DNA of 60,153 nucleotides from Fimenecus sp045543095 (GCA_045543095.1 JAZQMC010000012.1:1-60153); one strand, 5' to 3'. Shown: positions 50,729 to 59,726, counted from the stretch's first letter. Made by a program: numbers and translations. Notes: generated by a model from the sequence alone, not told the origin.

Positions 50729-50846
50729 TTGAAATCCTTTCTCTCGGTGCGTTATATACTAAATATAATACACCAATTTTACAGAAAAAACAAGATGGGG
50801 AACACAACCAATTGTGTTCCCCATCCATTTTAATTTGTATTAGAAA

Positions 50847-52580
50847 TTAATACTTCTTTCTTGCCACATAAGATGTGTGAAGAATTTCGTGAGCCTTATG
50901 GCTACCCGGTTTACCGAGGTACTCTGTATAAAGAGTCTTGATTGCTTCATTTTCATGTGACTTTCTTACTGCGTTGTTTCTGTCAGCTGTGTAAAGTGCT
51001 TCTGCACGACGAGCCTTGAGGTCAACGAAGTTACGAACAACAGCGTGCTGAATTGGCTGGCCACCGCCGTTGATACAACCGCCCGGACAACCCATAATCT
51101 CGATGAAGAGATATTCGCTTGTGCCGTTCTTAATCTGGTCCATAAGAACCTTTGCGTTCTTTGTACCACTTGCTACTGCAACCTTAATCTTCTTACCTGC
51201 TACGTCGTATTCTGCTTCCTTAACGCCGTCCATACCACGAACTGCTGTGAAGTCAACATCCTCAAGTGTTTCGCCTGTAAGCTTTTCAACTGCTGTACGA
51301 AGAGCAGCTTCCATAACACCGCCTGTTGCACCGAAGATTGTTGAAGCGCCTGTGCTTTCGCCGAATGGCTGGTCAAATTCTTCGTCAGGAAGATGTTTAA
51401 AGAAGATACCTGCACTCTCAATCATACGAGCGAGTTCTCTTGTTGTAAGAGCAATATCAACATCAGGATAACCTGAAGCTGCCTGGTCGTCACGCTTTGT
51501 TTCAAATTTCTTTGCTGTACAAGGCATAATACCAACAACAACCATATCTTTAGGGTCCATACCAAGCTTTTCAGCATAGTATGTCTTCATAATTGCACCG
51601 AACATCTGCTGTGGTGATTTACAGCTTGAAAGGTGAGGAATCTGCTCTGGGTAGTAGTGTTCACAATACTTAATCCAACCAGGTGAGCAAGATGTAATCA
51701 TTGGAAGTGTGCCACCATTCTGAACTCTTTCGATAAGTTCGTTAGCTTCTTCCATAATTGTAAGGTCAGCAGCAAAGTCTGTATCAAATACCTTGTCAAA
51801 GCCAAGGCGACGAAGTGCTGCAACCATCTTACCTTCAACGTTTGTACCGATGTGCATACCAAATGCTTCACCGAGAGTTGCACGGATTGAAGGAGCAGTC
51901 TGAACAATAACGAACTTAGATGGGTCGTTGATTGCTGCGAGAACCTTATCTGTGTCGTCCTTTTCAACGATTGCACCTGTTGGGCAGTTAACGATACACT
52001 GACCGCAAGAGATACAAGAAACGTCTGCAAGGTCCTTATCAAATGCAGAGCTTACGTGAGTATCAAAACCACGAGCATTAGCACCGATAACTGAAATACC
52101 CTGCTGGTCGCAAGCTGCGATACAACGACGGCAAAGGATACACTTGTTGTTATCTCTTACCATGTGAGCAGCTGAATCGTCGAAGTTGTAACGAACCATT
52201 TCACCGTCATAACGGTCTTCAATATCTACGCCAAATTCCTTGCAAAGCTGTTGAAGTTCGCAAGTTCCGCTACGTACACAAGAAAGACACTTTCTGTCGT
52301 GATTTGAAAGGATGAGTTCAAGAGTTAATTTTCTTGAATGTCTAACCTTTTCTGTATTTGTGAAGATTTCCATTCCCTCGTTTACTGGGAATACGCAAGC
52401 AGCAACAAGGCTTCTTGCACCCTTAACTTCTACCATACACATACGGCAAGCACCAATTTCGTTGATGTCCTTAAGGTAGCAAAGTGTTGGGATTTCAATA
52501 CCCGCATAGCGAGCAGCTTCAAGGATAGTGCTGCCCTTAGGTACTGCATAAGGTTTATTATTAATTTTAACGTTTACCAT
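50847..52580 (-). CDS. hndD: [FeFe]-hydrogenase catalytic subunit (HndD-like)
   Basis: A 577-residue catalytic subunit producing H2 from NAD(P)H-derived electrons, probably with ferredoxin in a bifurcating mode. The N-terminal plant-type [2Fe-2S] domain has CYLKDINEIGACRMCMVE. The His-Cys [4Fe-4S] segment has HDRKCLSCVRSGTCELQQLC. Two [4Fe-4S] ferredoxin motifs are CILCRRCIAACDQQG and CISCGQCIVNCPTGA. The H-cluster signatures are TSCSPGWIKYCEHY (L1), MPCTAKKFE (L2) and EIMGCPGGCINGGGQP (L3). It has the normal length for HndD. It is the last gene of the leftward hnd operon, 15 bases after the NuoF-like gene. Confidence 0.95.
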   Translation of the reverse strand: MVNVKINNKPYAVPKGSTILEAARYAGIEIPTLCYLKDINEIGACRMCMVEVKGARSLVAACVFPVNEGMEIFTNTEKVRHSRKLTLELILSNHDRKCLSCVRSGTCELQQLCKEFGVDIEDRYDGEMVRYNFDDSAAHMVRDNNKCILCRRCIAACDQQGISVIGANARGFDTHVSSAFDKDLADVSCISCGQCIVNCPTGAIVEKDDTDKVLAAINDPSKFVIVQTAPSIRATLGEAFGMHIGTNVEGKMVAALRRLGFDKVFDTDFAADLTIMEEANELIERVQNGGTLPMITSCSPGWIKYCEHYYPEQIPHLSSCKSPQQMFGAIMKTYYAEKLGMDPKDMVVVGIMPCTAKKFETKRDDQAASGYPDVDIALTTRELARMIESAGIFFKHLPDEEFDQPFGESTGASTIFGATGGVMEAALRTAVEKLTGETLEDVDFTAVRGMDGVKEAEYDVAGKKIKVAVASGTKNAKVLMDQIKNGTSEYLFIEIMGCPGGCINGGGQPIQHAVVRNFVDLKARRAEALYTADRNNAVRKSHENEAIKTLYTEYLGKPGSHKAHEILHTSYVARKKY

Positions 52581-52595
52581 TATTTTGCACTCTCC

Positions 52596-54383
52596 TTATT
52601 TCTTAATAATTGCACCGAATTTACATGAATCCATACAAACTCCGCACTTAATACATTTATTGCTGTCGATAACGTGTGGGTTTTTAACTGTTCCGCTGAT
52701 AGCACCAACAGGACACTTTCTTGAGCAAAGTGTACAACCCTTACAAGCGTCAGCAACGATTTCATACTTAACAAGCTTCTTACAAACGCCTGCAGGACAA
52801 GTCTTATCAACAACGTGAGCAATGTACTCATCCTTGAAGAATTTAAGAGTTGCAAGAACAGGGTTTGGAGCTGTCTGACCAAGACCGCAAAGTGAGTTTT
52901 CTTTGATGTAGTAGCAAAGTTCTTCAAGTTCGTCAAGGTCTTTAAGGGTTGCTTTACCGTCAGTAATCTTTTCGAGCATTTCACGAAGACGCTTTGTACC
53001 GATACGGCAAGGAGTACATTTACCACAAGATTCATCAACTGTGAAGTCGAGGAAGAATTTAGCGATATCAACCATACAGTTGTCTTCGTCCATTACGATA
53101 AGTCCACCTGAACCCATCATACAACCGATTGCTGTAAGGTTATCGTAGTCGATTGGTGTATCCATAAGAGAAGCAGGAATACATCCGCCTGAAGGACCAC
53201 CTGTCTGAGCAGCCTTGAATTTCTTACCATTTGGAATACCGCCACCGATTTCGTCGATAACTTCACGAAGTGTTGTACCCATTGGAACTTCAACAAGACC
53301 TGTATTGTTAATCTTACCACCGAGAGCAAATACCTTTGTGCCCTTTGATTTTTCTGTACCCATTGATGCGAACCAGTCAGCACCCTTGAGGATAATCTGT
53401 GGGATATTAGCAAATGTTTCAACGTTATTTTCTGTTGTTGGTTTACCGAAAAGACCTTTAACTGCAGGATATGGAGGACGAGGTCTTGGCTCACCACGGT
53501 TACCTTCGATTGATGTCATAAGAGCTGTTTCTTCACCGCAAACGAATGCACCCGCACCAAGACGGATATGAAGGTCGAAGTCAAACCCTGAATCGAAGAT
53601 GTTTTTACCTAAAAGGCCATATTCTTTAGCCTGGTCAATAGCAATCTGAAGTCTGTTAACTGCGATTGGATATTCAGCACGAACATAAACATAACCCTCT
53701 GTAGCACCTGTTGCATAACCACAGATAGCCATTGCTTCGATGATACAATGTGGGTCACCTTCAAGAACTGAACGGTCCATGAATGCACCGGGGTCACCTT
53801 CGTCAGCATTACAAACAACATATTTCTGGTCTGCAGCGTTAGCAGCTGTGAAGCTCCACTTAAGACCTGTTGGGAATCCGCCGCCGCCACGGCCACGAAG
53901 ACCTGAATCCTTAACAATCTGAACAACCTGCTCAGGTGTGTACTCTGTAAGACACTTTGCAAGAGCCTGGTAACCGTCATAAGCTATGTACTCATCAATA
54001 TTTTCAGGGTCAATAACACCGCAGTTGCGAAGAGCAACACGTTCCTGCTTTGCATAGAATTTTGTGTCATTAAGAGATTTAACTTCTGTTTCTGTTACTG
54101 TTTCATCATAGAGAAGACGAGTAACAATTCTACCTTTAAGAAGATGCTCTTCAACGATTTCGGGAATATCTTCAACCTTAACCTGTGAATAGAAGCTTCC
54201 TTCAGGATAAACAATCATAATTGGGCCGAGAGCACAAAGACCAAAACAACCTGTTCTGATAACTTTGATTTCTTCACTTAAACCTTTTTCAGCAATCTGA
54301 GTTTCTAAAGCCTCAATAATTGCTGCACTGTTTGAAGAGGTACAACCGGTACCGCCGCAAACAAGTACGTGTGAACGATACAT
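52596..54383 (-). CDS. hndC: NADH-binding NuoF-like hydrogenase subunit (HndC-like)
   Basis: A 595-residue FMN- and NAD-binding subunit carrying electrons between NAD(P)H and the hydrogenase. The N-terminal thioredoxin-like [2Fe-2S] domain has VCGGTGCTSSNSA and RTGCFGLCALGP. The NuoF core has SGLRGRGGGGFPTGLKWSF (FMN), CNADEGDPGAFMDR and GAGAFVCGEETALMTSIEGN (NADH). The [4Fe-4S] site is DESCGKCTPCRIGTKRL. Two C-terminal ferredoxin motifs are CKGCTLCSRKCPVGA and CIKCGVCMDSCKFGA. AAGGAGG lies before the ATG. Confidence 0.95.
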   Translation of the reverse strand: MYRSHVLVCGGTGCTSSNSAAIIEALETQIAEKGLSEEIKVIRTGCFGLCALGPIMIVYPEGSFYSQVKVEDIPEIVEEHLLKGRIVTRLLYDETVTETEVKSLNDTKFYAKQERVALRNCGVIDPENIDEYIAYDGYQALAKCLTEYTPEQVVQIVKDSGLRGRGGGGFPTGLKWSFTAANAADQKYVVCNADEGDPGAFMDRSVLEGDPHCIIEAMAICGYATGATEGYVYVRAEYPIAVNRLQIAIDQAKEYGLLGKNIFDSGFDFDLHIRLGAGAFVCGEETALMTSIEGNRGEPRPRPPYPAVKGLFGKPTTENNVETFANIPQIILKGADWFASMGTEKSKGTKVFALGGKINNTGLVEVPMGTTLREVIDEIGGGIPNGKKFKAAQTGGPSGGCIPASLMDTPIDYDNLTAIGCMMGSGGLIVMDEDNCMVDIAKFFLDFTVDESCGKCTPCRIGTKRLREMLEKITDGKATLKDLDELEELCYYIKENSLCGLGQTAPNPVLATLKFFKDEYIAHVVDKTCPAGVCKKLVKYEIVADACKGCTLCSRKCPVGAISGTVKNPHVIDSNKCIKCGVCMDSCKFGAIIKK

Positions 54384-54395
54384 TATGTTTCCTCC

Positions 54396-54767
54396 TTATT
54401 TAATAGCACTAACTGTGTATTCAGCAACAACATTACCGTTAACGATATGGTCGTTAACAACCTTTGCTACCTTTTCAGCAGTCATTTTAACATAAGTTAC
54501 TTTTTCTTTACCGGGCTGAATTACTTCAACGATAGGCTCGTACTGGCACATACCGATACAACCTGTCTGTGAAACTGTAACGCCCTTGAGGTTTCTTTTT
54601 GCAACCTCATCAACAAATGCGTTAAGAACAGGACGAGCACCTGCTGCGATACCGCAAGTTGCCATACCAACAACGATACGAGTAGCATCGTCGCCTGTAT
54701 CTTCACGAACTGTCATCTTCTGCATCGTTGCCTCTTTAATAGCCATAAGTTCTGCAAGAGTTTTCAT
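54396..54767 (-). CDS. hndB: [2Fe-2S] ferredoxin-like hydrogenase subunit (HndB-like)
   Basis: A 123-residue thioredoxin-like ferredoxin. The first cysteine pair is replaced by VGMATCGIAAGA, a single-Cys variant. The second site is VSQTGCIGMCQYEP, with IVEVIQPGKEKVTY. It matches the small HndB subunit of tetrameric clostridial hydrogenases, which shuttles or buffers electrons. Its start overlaps the stop of the ATPase-like gene by four bases (ATGA). It precedes HndC by 12 bases. Confidence 0.88.
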   Translation of the reverse strand: MKTLAELMAIKEATMQKMTVREDTGDDATRIVVGMATCGIAAGARPVLNAFVDEVAKRNLKGVTVSQTGCIGMCQYEPIVEVIQPGKEKVTYVKMTAEKVAKVVNDHIVNGNVVAEYTVSAIK

Positions 54768-55306
54768 TTATAACACACCTCCGTGTTTTCTTTAATAAAT
54801 TCAAGTATCCACTGTGACACTTCATAAGTATCAAGGGGAACGTCACCTAATATTGCTTTGAGTTCTCGGGTATCACATATAAACTCTTTACCGTCAACCG
54901 AAAGTTTATAAACAAAGTCACGGTCAGTATTCATTGTAATCAGCATCTGAATTGTTGATGCCACATCACCAAGGGGTATGAAATCAACACTGTCGGTCTT
55001 AAAATATGCCCGAACCTCAGTGCCGACACCTAATTCGGATTTAATTTCAAGACTGCCACCCGTCTGCTCTGCTGCCATTTTAAAAAGCGGAATTCCCATA
55101 CCGACCTTGCGGGTTGTTCTTGTAGTAAAGAATGGGTCAATAACGCTTTTAACCTGCTCTTCACTCATACCCTTGCCATTGTCATAAATGCCAATGAGTA
55201 ATGTGTGTTGAGGTGTATTTTCATTAACCTCAATTGTAATAAGCGAAGCACCGGCAGAGATTGAATTCTGGGCAATATCTAAAATGTTAAGAGATAGCTC
55301 TCTCAT
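54764..55306 (-). CDS. HATPase_c protein (serine kinase / anti-sigma-like) in the hydrogenase operon
   Basis: A 180-residue cytoplasmic protein with a GHKL ATP-binding fold and no phosphoacceptor domain. The N box is LNILDIAQNSISAGAS, the G1 box YDNGKGMSEEQV and the G2 box RKVGMGIPLFKMAAEQTGG. This type of gene commonly sits between the NuoE-like and HndB-like genes in Clostridia, suggesting a regulatory role through phosphorylation. The partner is unknown. Its start shares one base with the stop of the NuoE-like gene (TAATG). Confidence 0.88.
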   Translation of the reverse strand: MRELSLNILDIAQNSISAGASLITIEVNENTPQHTLLIGIYDNGKGMSEEQVKSVIDPFFTTRTTRKVGMGIPLFKMAAEQTGGSLEIKSELGVGTEVRAYFKTDSVDFIPLGDVASTIQMLITMNTDRDFVYKLSVDGKEFICDTRELKAILGDVPLDTYEVSQWILEFIKENTEVCYK

Positions 55307-55803
55307 TATGCCATATATTTTTCGAGAATACCGGGAATATCGTCGCCAACGAGCTTACCGTAAACCTCATCATTAACTGTGAGAACGGGAGCAAGACCGC
55401 AAGCACCGATACAACGGCAAGCCTCAAGTGAAAATTTACCGTCTGCAGTACATTCATCAGGACCGATACCGAGTTTTTCGGTAATCTTGTCAACAAGGTC
55501 CTGTGCACCCTTAACATAGCAAGCAGTACCAAGACAAACTGAAATGTTGTACTCGCCCTTGGGTGAAAGTGAGAACTGTGCATAGAAAGTTGATACGCCG
55601 TAAACTTTTTCAAGCGGAACGTCCATACCCTCTGCAATCATAACCTGAACCTCATAAGGAAGGTAGCCGTAGATACCCTGTGCTTCCTGCATAACGTGCA
55701 TGAGCATACTTTTGTCGTCCTTATTTGCTTCAATTACAGCTTTAAGCTGTGCCTCCTGCTCAGGTGTACCCTTAAAGGGAAGTGAGCTGATTTTTTTGAG
55801 CAT
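55306..55803 (-). CDS. hndA: NuoE-like [2Fe-2S] hydrogenase subunit (HndA-like)
   Basis: A 165-residue thioredoxin-like ferredoxin, first gene of the operon. The [2Fe-2S] ligands are in ISVCLGTACYVKGAQD and EACRCIGACGLAPVLTVN, as in NuoE. The N-terminal helical part (MLKKISSLPFKGTPEQEAQL, EAQGIYGYLPYEVQVMIAEG) is also typical. It pairs with the NuoF-like subunit to accept electrons from NADH. AAAAGGAGG lies 11 bases before the ATG. Confidence 0.93.
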   Translation of the reverse strand: MLKKISSLPFKGTPEQEAQLKAVIEANKDDKSMLMHVMQEAQGIYGYLPYEVQVMIAEGMDVPLEKVYGVSTFYAQFSLSPKGEYNISVCLGTACYVKGAQDLVDKITEKLGIGPDECTADGKFSLEACRCIGACGLAPVLTVNDEVYGKLVGDDIPGILEKYMA

Positions 55804-55866
55804 TTGTAGGTTTCCTCCTTTTTAATATATGACGGGTTGCCCCGCCCCAAAAATGTTATAATACTT

Positions 55867-55902
55867 TGTCGAAAGTCGCATTTTAAGCACTGATTTTCGA
55901 CA
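55867..55902. promoter_or_regulatory. Inverted repeat upstream of the hydrogenase operon
   Basis: TGTCGAAA (55867-55874) is mirrored by TTTCGACA (55895-55902) with a 20-base spacer, 65-100 bases before the hndA-like start. It does not match the Rex consensus (TTGTTAA...TTAACAA). It could be an operator or a leader hairpin. The rest of 55804-56024 is AT-rich without another clear feature. Confidence 0.45.
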
Positions 55903-56024
55903 GAACAGTACATGTTAAAATTATAACAGACTTTTGCGTAAATGTCTATTAAAACTTTACATTTTTTTACTATTTATTAGTATTATAAATAAAACTCCTC
56001 GAAAGATGGCTTTTTTTGTACTTA

Positions 56025-57323
56025 TTAACAATCACAAACCGCCGAATACAAAATGTTCACGGCTTTTTCAAGACAAGAAGTGCTGATACTCGACACAGCA
56101 AACGCAATTTCTGCCTGATTTTGCTTATTATCAACGGATATAAGTCCAATCCCCCGTCTTTGTGCTTTTTCAATAAACAGGTCGGTTGACAAATCAAGAT
56201 TAAATCTGCAACGAACATAAAGCGGGGAATTCGTTTTCATAATCTCTGCCTTTTCTTTAAATTTCTGTGAAATCAAATCGCTTAAAATCTTTGATTTTTG
56301 TGCATATAATTTTCGTGATTTTCTGATTTGAGAATAGAGATGACCGTCGCGTATATAACTGCAGAGTGCTATCTGGTCCGCCTTTGAAACAGTCTGATTA
56401 TAAAGCTCTGCCTTGCGTTTATATTCATTTAAAATTCGGGTTGGCAAAATCATAAAGCTTATGCGGATTGACGGCAACAAAAGTTTTGAAAATGTGCCTA
56501 AATATACAACATTTTCGCCACCGTCAAGACCCTGAAGTGAGGGTGTGGGGCGGTTAAAATAACGAAATTCGCTACCGTAATCGTCTTCAATAATCAATTT
56601 ACCGTTACGGCGGGCAAAATCTGCCAGTTCAAAACGTTCATTAACGCTCATTGTGTCACCTGTTTTACTTGAATATGACGGTGAAACATAAAGAATGTTG
56701 CTTTTTTCTTTTGGTGAAATTTTATATCCGTAATCTTTAAAAACAGCCATACCCTGTTTATAGTTTTCGTCTTCAAAATAAACATTTTTCAGATTTTTCA
56801 CCAAGGGGCAAAGGATATTGAGAAGCGTTTGCACACCCGCACCAATCACGATATTTTCTTCACTACATACGCAATTTCGGGTTTCGCGGGCATATTTTGC
56901 AATCTCACAACGCAAATCATATTCGCCCTGAGGTTCACCGTAAAAAAGCAGTTTTTCAGTTTGTCTGAGAGCACTTTTCACATAACGACGCCAAATATCC
57001 ATATTAAAGCTTTCATCATCAACACCCGAAGATGAAAAATCATAAATTATACGGCTTTTATTATCTTTTTCACGCTCTTTTTCTGTAGAAAATTTCGGTG
57101 CAACTCCCCTTTTGGACACATAATATCCGCTTTGACTTTTAGGCAGTATGTATCCGTCGTCACAAAGGCAGAGATAGGCTTGCTCGACCGTTGTTTTACT
57201 CACATTTCTCTCTTCTGCACAACGGCGAATTGAGGGTAATTTTGTTCCCTCTTTAAGTTTTCCGTCCTCAATTAAATTCTTGTAATAATCGTAAATCTGC
57301 ATATATAATTTTTGATTTTTCAC
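56025..57323 (-). CDS. pdxR: MocR-family regulator (GntR HTH plus aminotransferase fold), PdxR-like
   Basis: A 432-residue DNA-binding PLP sensor. The N-terminal GntR winged helix (residues 1-70) has LKEGTKLPSIRRCAEERNVS and KTTVEQAYLCLCDDGYIL. The C-terminal fold-type I aminotransferase domain has VIGAGVQTLLNILCPL, IIEDDYGSEFRY and the PLP-binding Lys in GTFSKLLLPSIRISFM. The start is GTG at 57323 with AAGGGGA before it. It is divergent from a pyridoxal kinase gene, the usual target arrangement for PdxR, so vitamin B6 control is the likely role. The intervening 102 bases would hold its operators. Confidence 0.88.
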   Translation of the reverse strand: MKNQKLYMQIYDYYKNLIEDGKLKEGTKLPSIRRCAEERNVSKTTVEQAYLCLCDDGYILPKSQSGYYVSKRGVAPKFSTEKEREKDNKSRIIYDFSSSGVDDESFNMDIWRRYVKSALRQTEKLLFYGEPQGEYDLRCEIAKYARETRNCVCSEENIVIGAGVQTLLNILCPLVKNLKNVYFEDENYKQGMAVFKDYGYKISPKEKSNILYVSPSYSSKTGDTMSVNERFELADFARRNGKLIIEDDYGSEFRYFNRPTPSLQGLDGGENVVYLGTFSKLLLPSIRISFMILPTRILNEYKRKAELYNQTVSKADQIALCSYIRDGHLYSQIRKSRKLYAQKSKILSDLISQKFKEKAEIMKTNSPLYVRCRFNLDLSTDLFIEKAQRRGIGLISVDNKQNQAEIAFAVSSISTSCLEKAVNILYSAVCDC

Positions 57324-57425
57324 AACAAATTGTCCCCTTAAAAATTCTAAAATTTGTATATTTTATTAAAGACACTTTTAGTATATTATATACCTATAAA
57401 ATCCACATTTCAAGGGGTGAAATCA
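57324..57425. promoter_or_regulatory. Shared pdxR-pdxY control region
   Basis: AT-rich 102 bases with TTGTCCCCTT on the left and TTTCAAGGGG near the right end (a loose inverted pair), plus several TATAAA/TATATT-like boxes. It is expected to hold divergent promoters and MocR sites; exact elements could not be fixed by eye. Confidence 0.45.
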
Positions 57426-58244
57426 ATGAAAAAAATCGCAGTTGTAAACGACCTTTCGGGGTTTGGCAGATGCTCACTTTCTGTGGCGTTACCAATTCTC
57501 TCTGTTATGGGCCACGAATGCAACCCGTTACCTACTGCAATTCTTTCAAATCAGACCGGTTATGACGATTTTTACTCTGTTGATTTCACAGAGCATTTAA
57601 CCCCTTTTATTGATGTGTGGAAAAAACAAAACGCACAGTTTGACGCCATTCTCACGGGCTATCTTGCAAGTGAAAAACAGGTTGATATTATTCTTGATTT
57701 TATTGACCGTTTTGGTGAAAATTCCTTGGTTTTCGTTGACCCTGTAATGGCAGATGACGGTATGCTTTATGACACTTATGACGAAAAGCTTTGCGAAAAG
57801 GTAAAAATGCTTACCAAAAAGGCAAATATCATCACACCAAATCTTACTGAACTTTGTATTCTTTGCGATGCAGATTATAATGAAATAAGCAAAAATCCGG
57901 AGTATATCGGTGAGTTAGCCTCATCTCTTTTATCTGAAACCACAAAAACCGTAATAGTTACAGGAATAAAATCCGATGCTGAAATTTCAAATCTTATTGT
58001 TGAAAAATCAGGCTCAGGCATTGTAAATTCAAAGCTTTTAGGTGGTAGTTATTCAGGCACAGGGGATATTTTTTCGAGTATTGTTTGCGGTGGAATTACC
58101 AAGGGAATGAGTGTTTCTGATGCAGTGATTCTTGCAACAGACTTTATTTATTGTTCAATAATAAACACTCCCACAACGCTTGATTACGAGCCAAACGGAG
58201 TGAATTTTCAAAAACACTTGGAGATGCTTATAAATGCGAAATAA
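57426..58244 (+). CDS. pdxY: Pyridoxal/pyridoxamine kinase
   Basis: Phosphorylates B6 vitamers for PLP synthesis by salvage. The 272-residue ribokinase-like protein has KKIAVVNDLSGFGRCSLSVA at the start, PTAILSNQTGYDDFYSVDFT, VFVDPVMADDGMLYD, ITPNLTELCILC and the catalytic anion-hole motif SYSGTGDIFSSIVCGG (Asp). The start at 57426 follows AAGGGGTGAAATCA; an upstream extension into the control region is unsupported. It overlaps the ECF S-component gene by 11 bases. Confidence 0.93.
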   Translation: MKKIAVVNDLSGFGRCSLSVALPILSVMGHECNPLPTAILSNQTGYDDFYSVDFTEHLTPFIDVWKKQNAQFDAILTGYLASEKQVDIILDFIDRFGENSLVFVDPVMADDGMLYDTYDEKLCEKVKMLTKKANIITPNLTELCILCDADYNEISKNPEYIGELASSLLSETTKTVIVTGIKSDAEISNLIVEKSGSGIVNSKLLGGSYSGTGDIFSSIVCGGITKGMSVSDAVILATDFIYCSIINTPTTLDYEPNGVNFQKHLEMLINAK

Positions 58245-58761
58245 AAAATCTCTTATAAGAATTACAAATACTGCGATTTTCACTGCAATCATTCTGCTTT
58301 CAACAATGCTTGTTAAGTTTTCCACAGGGCTTGGTCAGGGATACATCCATTTTGGCGATTGCTTTATTTATCTTTCGGCTTGCATACTCCCATTCCCCTA
58401 TTGCCTTGTGGCAAGTGCATTGGGCGGTGCTTTGGCAGATATTCTTGGCGGATTTGCGGTGTGGAGTGTTCCAACAGCAATCATAAAAATCTTAATTGCA
58501 TTACCTTTTATGTTTGCTTGCAGAAAAAATAACACATCAAAAATACTGAATGTAAAAATTGCGATGATGTCTATTATTTCAGGCGTTATTTCAATTCTCG
58601 GCTATTTTATTGCAGAATGTGTTTTGTATTCAACAGCGTCTGCAACACTTTCAATAATCGGCAACACAATTCAAGCGGTTGCAAGCGGAATTCTGTTTAT
58701 AATAATCGCAACTGCACTTGATAAAATGAATTTTAAATCCAGAGTTTTTAAAGGAGTTTAA
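58234..58761 (+). CDS. ECF transporter S-component, probably for vitamin B6
   Basis: A 175-residue membrane protein with six predicted helices. ECF S-component features are the basic N-terminus with ITNTAIFTAIILLSTMLVKF, the conserved GYIHFGDCFIYLSACILPF and GALADILGG in the loop between helices 3 and 4. It overlaps the pyridoxal kinase gene and lies next to a PdxR-like regulator, so pyridoxine or pyridoxal is the most likely substrate. The energising EcfA/EcfT modules are elsewhere. Thiamine or another vitamin cannot be excluded. Confidence 0.83.
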   Translation: MRNKKSLIRITNTAIFTAIILLSTMLVKFSTGLGQGYIHFGDCFIYLSACILPFPYCLVASALGGALADILGGFAVWSVPTAIIKILIALPFMFACRKNNTSKILNVKIAMMSIISGVISILGYFIAECVLYSTASATLSIIGNTIQAVASGILFIIIATALDKMNFKSRVFKGV

Positions 58762-58762
58762 T

Positions 58763-59368
58763 ATGACTGATATTGTTTATACTTACGGAAATCAGGCTTA
58801 CCTCAATATTACTAATGCTTGTCCTTGCAGATGTACATTCTGTATTCGCAACAATGGGGACAGTGTTGGCGAAGCAACAACATTATGGTTTGACCACAAC
58901 CCCACAATCGAAGAAATCAAGGCTGAAATTGACAAATTCGACTTCGGGAAATACAACAATTCAATCATTATCTGTGGTTATGGTGAACCAACTTGTGCTC
59001 TCGACAATATGATTGAGGCTTGCAAGTATTTAAAGAGTAAAGGAATAAGCATTCGCCTTAACACAAACGGACTTTCTGACCTTATCAACAAACGCGAAAC
59101 CGCAAAAGAAATCTGCGAAGTGATTGATTCTGTTTCAATCAGCCTTAATGCACCGACAGCGGAAAAATATAGTGAAGTTACTCGCCCATCATTTGGTGAA
59201 AAGTCATTTAATGCTATGTTAAAGTTTGCAAAAGAATGCAAGGAATATGGAATTCCAACAAAACTCACAGTTGTTGATATTATTTCAAAAGAAGATATCG
59301 AAGCTTGTAAAAAGCTTTGTGAGGAAATTGGAATACCACTTCGAGTAAGAGAATATACAGCAGAATAA
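58763..59368 (+). CDS. TatD-associated-type radical SAM protein
   Basis: A 201-residue compact radical SAM enzyme. The cluster motif CxxxCxxC is in NACPCRCTFCIRNNGDSVG, preceded by YTYGNQAYLNIT. IICGYGEPTCALDNMIEACK is the GGE-type SAM contact. IRLNTNGLSDLINKRETAKE, VSISLNAPTAEKYSEVTRP and a final VREYTAE complete the shorter (beta/alpha)6 barrel. It closely matches the radical SAM proteins usually found beside or fused to TatD nuclease genes; no TatD gene is present here. The start is one base after the ECF gene stop. Substrate unknown. Confidence 0.88.
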   Translation: MTDIVYTYGNQAYLNITNACPCRCTFCIRNNGDSVGEATTLWFDHNPTIEEIKAEIDKFDFGKYNNSIIICGYGEPTCALDNMIEACKYLKSKGISIRLNTNGLSDLINKRETAKEICEVIDSVSISLNAPTAEKYSEVTRPSFGEKSFNAMLKFAKECKEYGIPTKLTVVDIISKEDIEACKKLCEEIGIPLRVREYTAE

Positions 59369-59374
59369 TATACA

Positions 59375-59408
59375 GAAAACTCCCCAAGGAATAACCCTTG
59401 GGGAGTTT
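59375..59408. terminator. Terminator of the B6/radical SAM operon
   Basis: AAAACTCCCCAAGG (59375-59388) pairs perfectly with CCTTGGGGAGTTTT (59395-59408). Confidence 0.88.
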
Positions 59409-59458
59409 TCGTTTAGAGATGTGAAAGAGAAAGATGTATAACAAATGACAAAATAGAG

Positions 59459-59701
59459 TTATGCTACTGTTGAGTTTGTGCGAGTAACACGGTTCTGTGA
59501 GCTGTAAACTCTTAAATGCTCACCGCGTGCCACTGCCTTTTTGTGATTATGAATACGGATTGCACGACGGATATTGCCGATTACAATTCTTTTGATTGCC
59601 TGTTCAAAGGCGATAACCTTTTCTTCATGCATAAAGCCGTATATGAGAAGAATTGAAACTGCGAGTTCTATTAAAGTTGTGATTGCAAATGTTGCTGACA
59701 T
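59459..59701 (-). CDS. Small membrane protein with basic tail, probably SOS-regulated
   Basis: An 80-residue protein with one N-terminal hydrophobic helix (residues 3-23, FAITTLIELAVSILLIYGFM) and a strongly basic cytoplasmic remainder (IKRIVIGNIRRAIRIHNHKK, ARGEHLRVYSSQN). GGAGG lies nine bases before the ATG. It is not a recognised family. Its promoter (59770-59797) is overlapped and followed by GAAC-N4-GTTC-type LexA boxes, so DNA damage should induce it. SOS-induced small membrane proteins of Gram-positive bacteria (YneA, SosA, ChiZ) delay cell division; a similar job is possible here but there is no LysM domain or other sequence similarity to show it. Confidence 0.75.
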   Translation of the reverse strand: MSATFAITTLIELAVSILLIYGFMHEEKVIAFEQAIKRIVIGNIRRAIRIHNHKKAVARGEHLRVYSSQNRVTRTNSTVA

Positions 59702-59726
59702 AATTTTTACCTCCGAATAGTATTCT

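Noticed and set aside
52580..53980. Long antisense frames opposite the hydrogenase genes (for example 52580-53071, 53117-53497 and 53609-53980)
   Set aside because: They lie entirely within strongly conserved hndC coding DNA and have no independent start signals; they are a by-product of codon bias.
55860..55905. Rex operator for the hydrogenase operon
   Set aside because: The inverted arms are TGTCGAAA/TTTCGACA with a 20-base gap, unlike the compact TTGTTAA-type Rex site.
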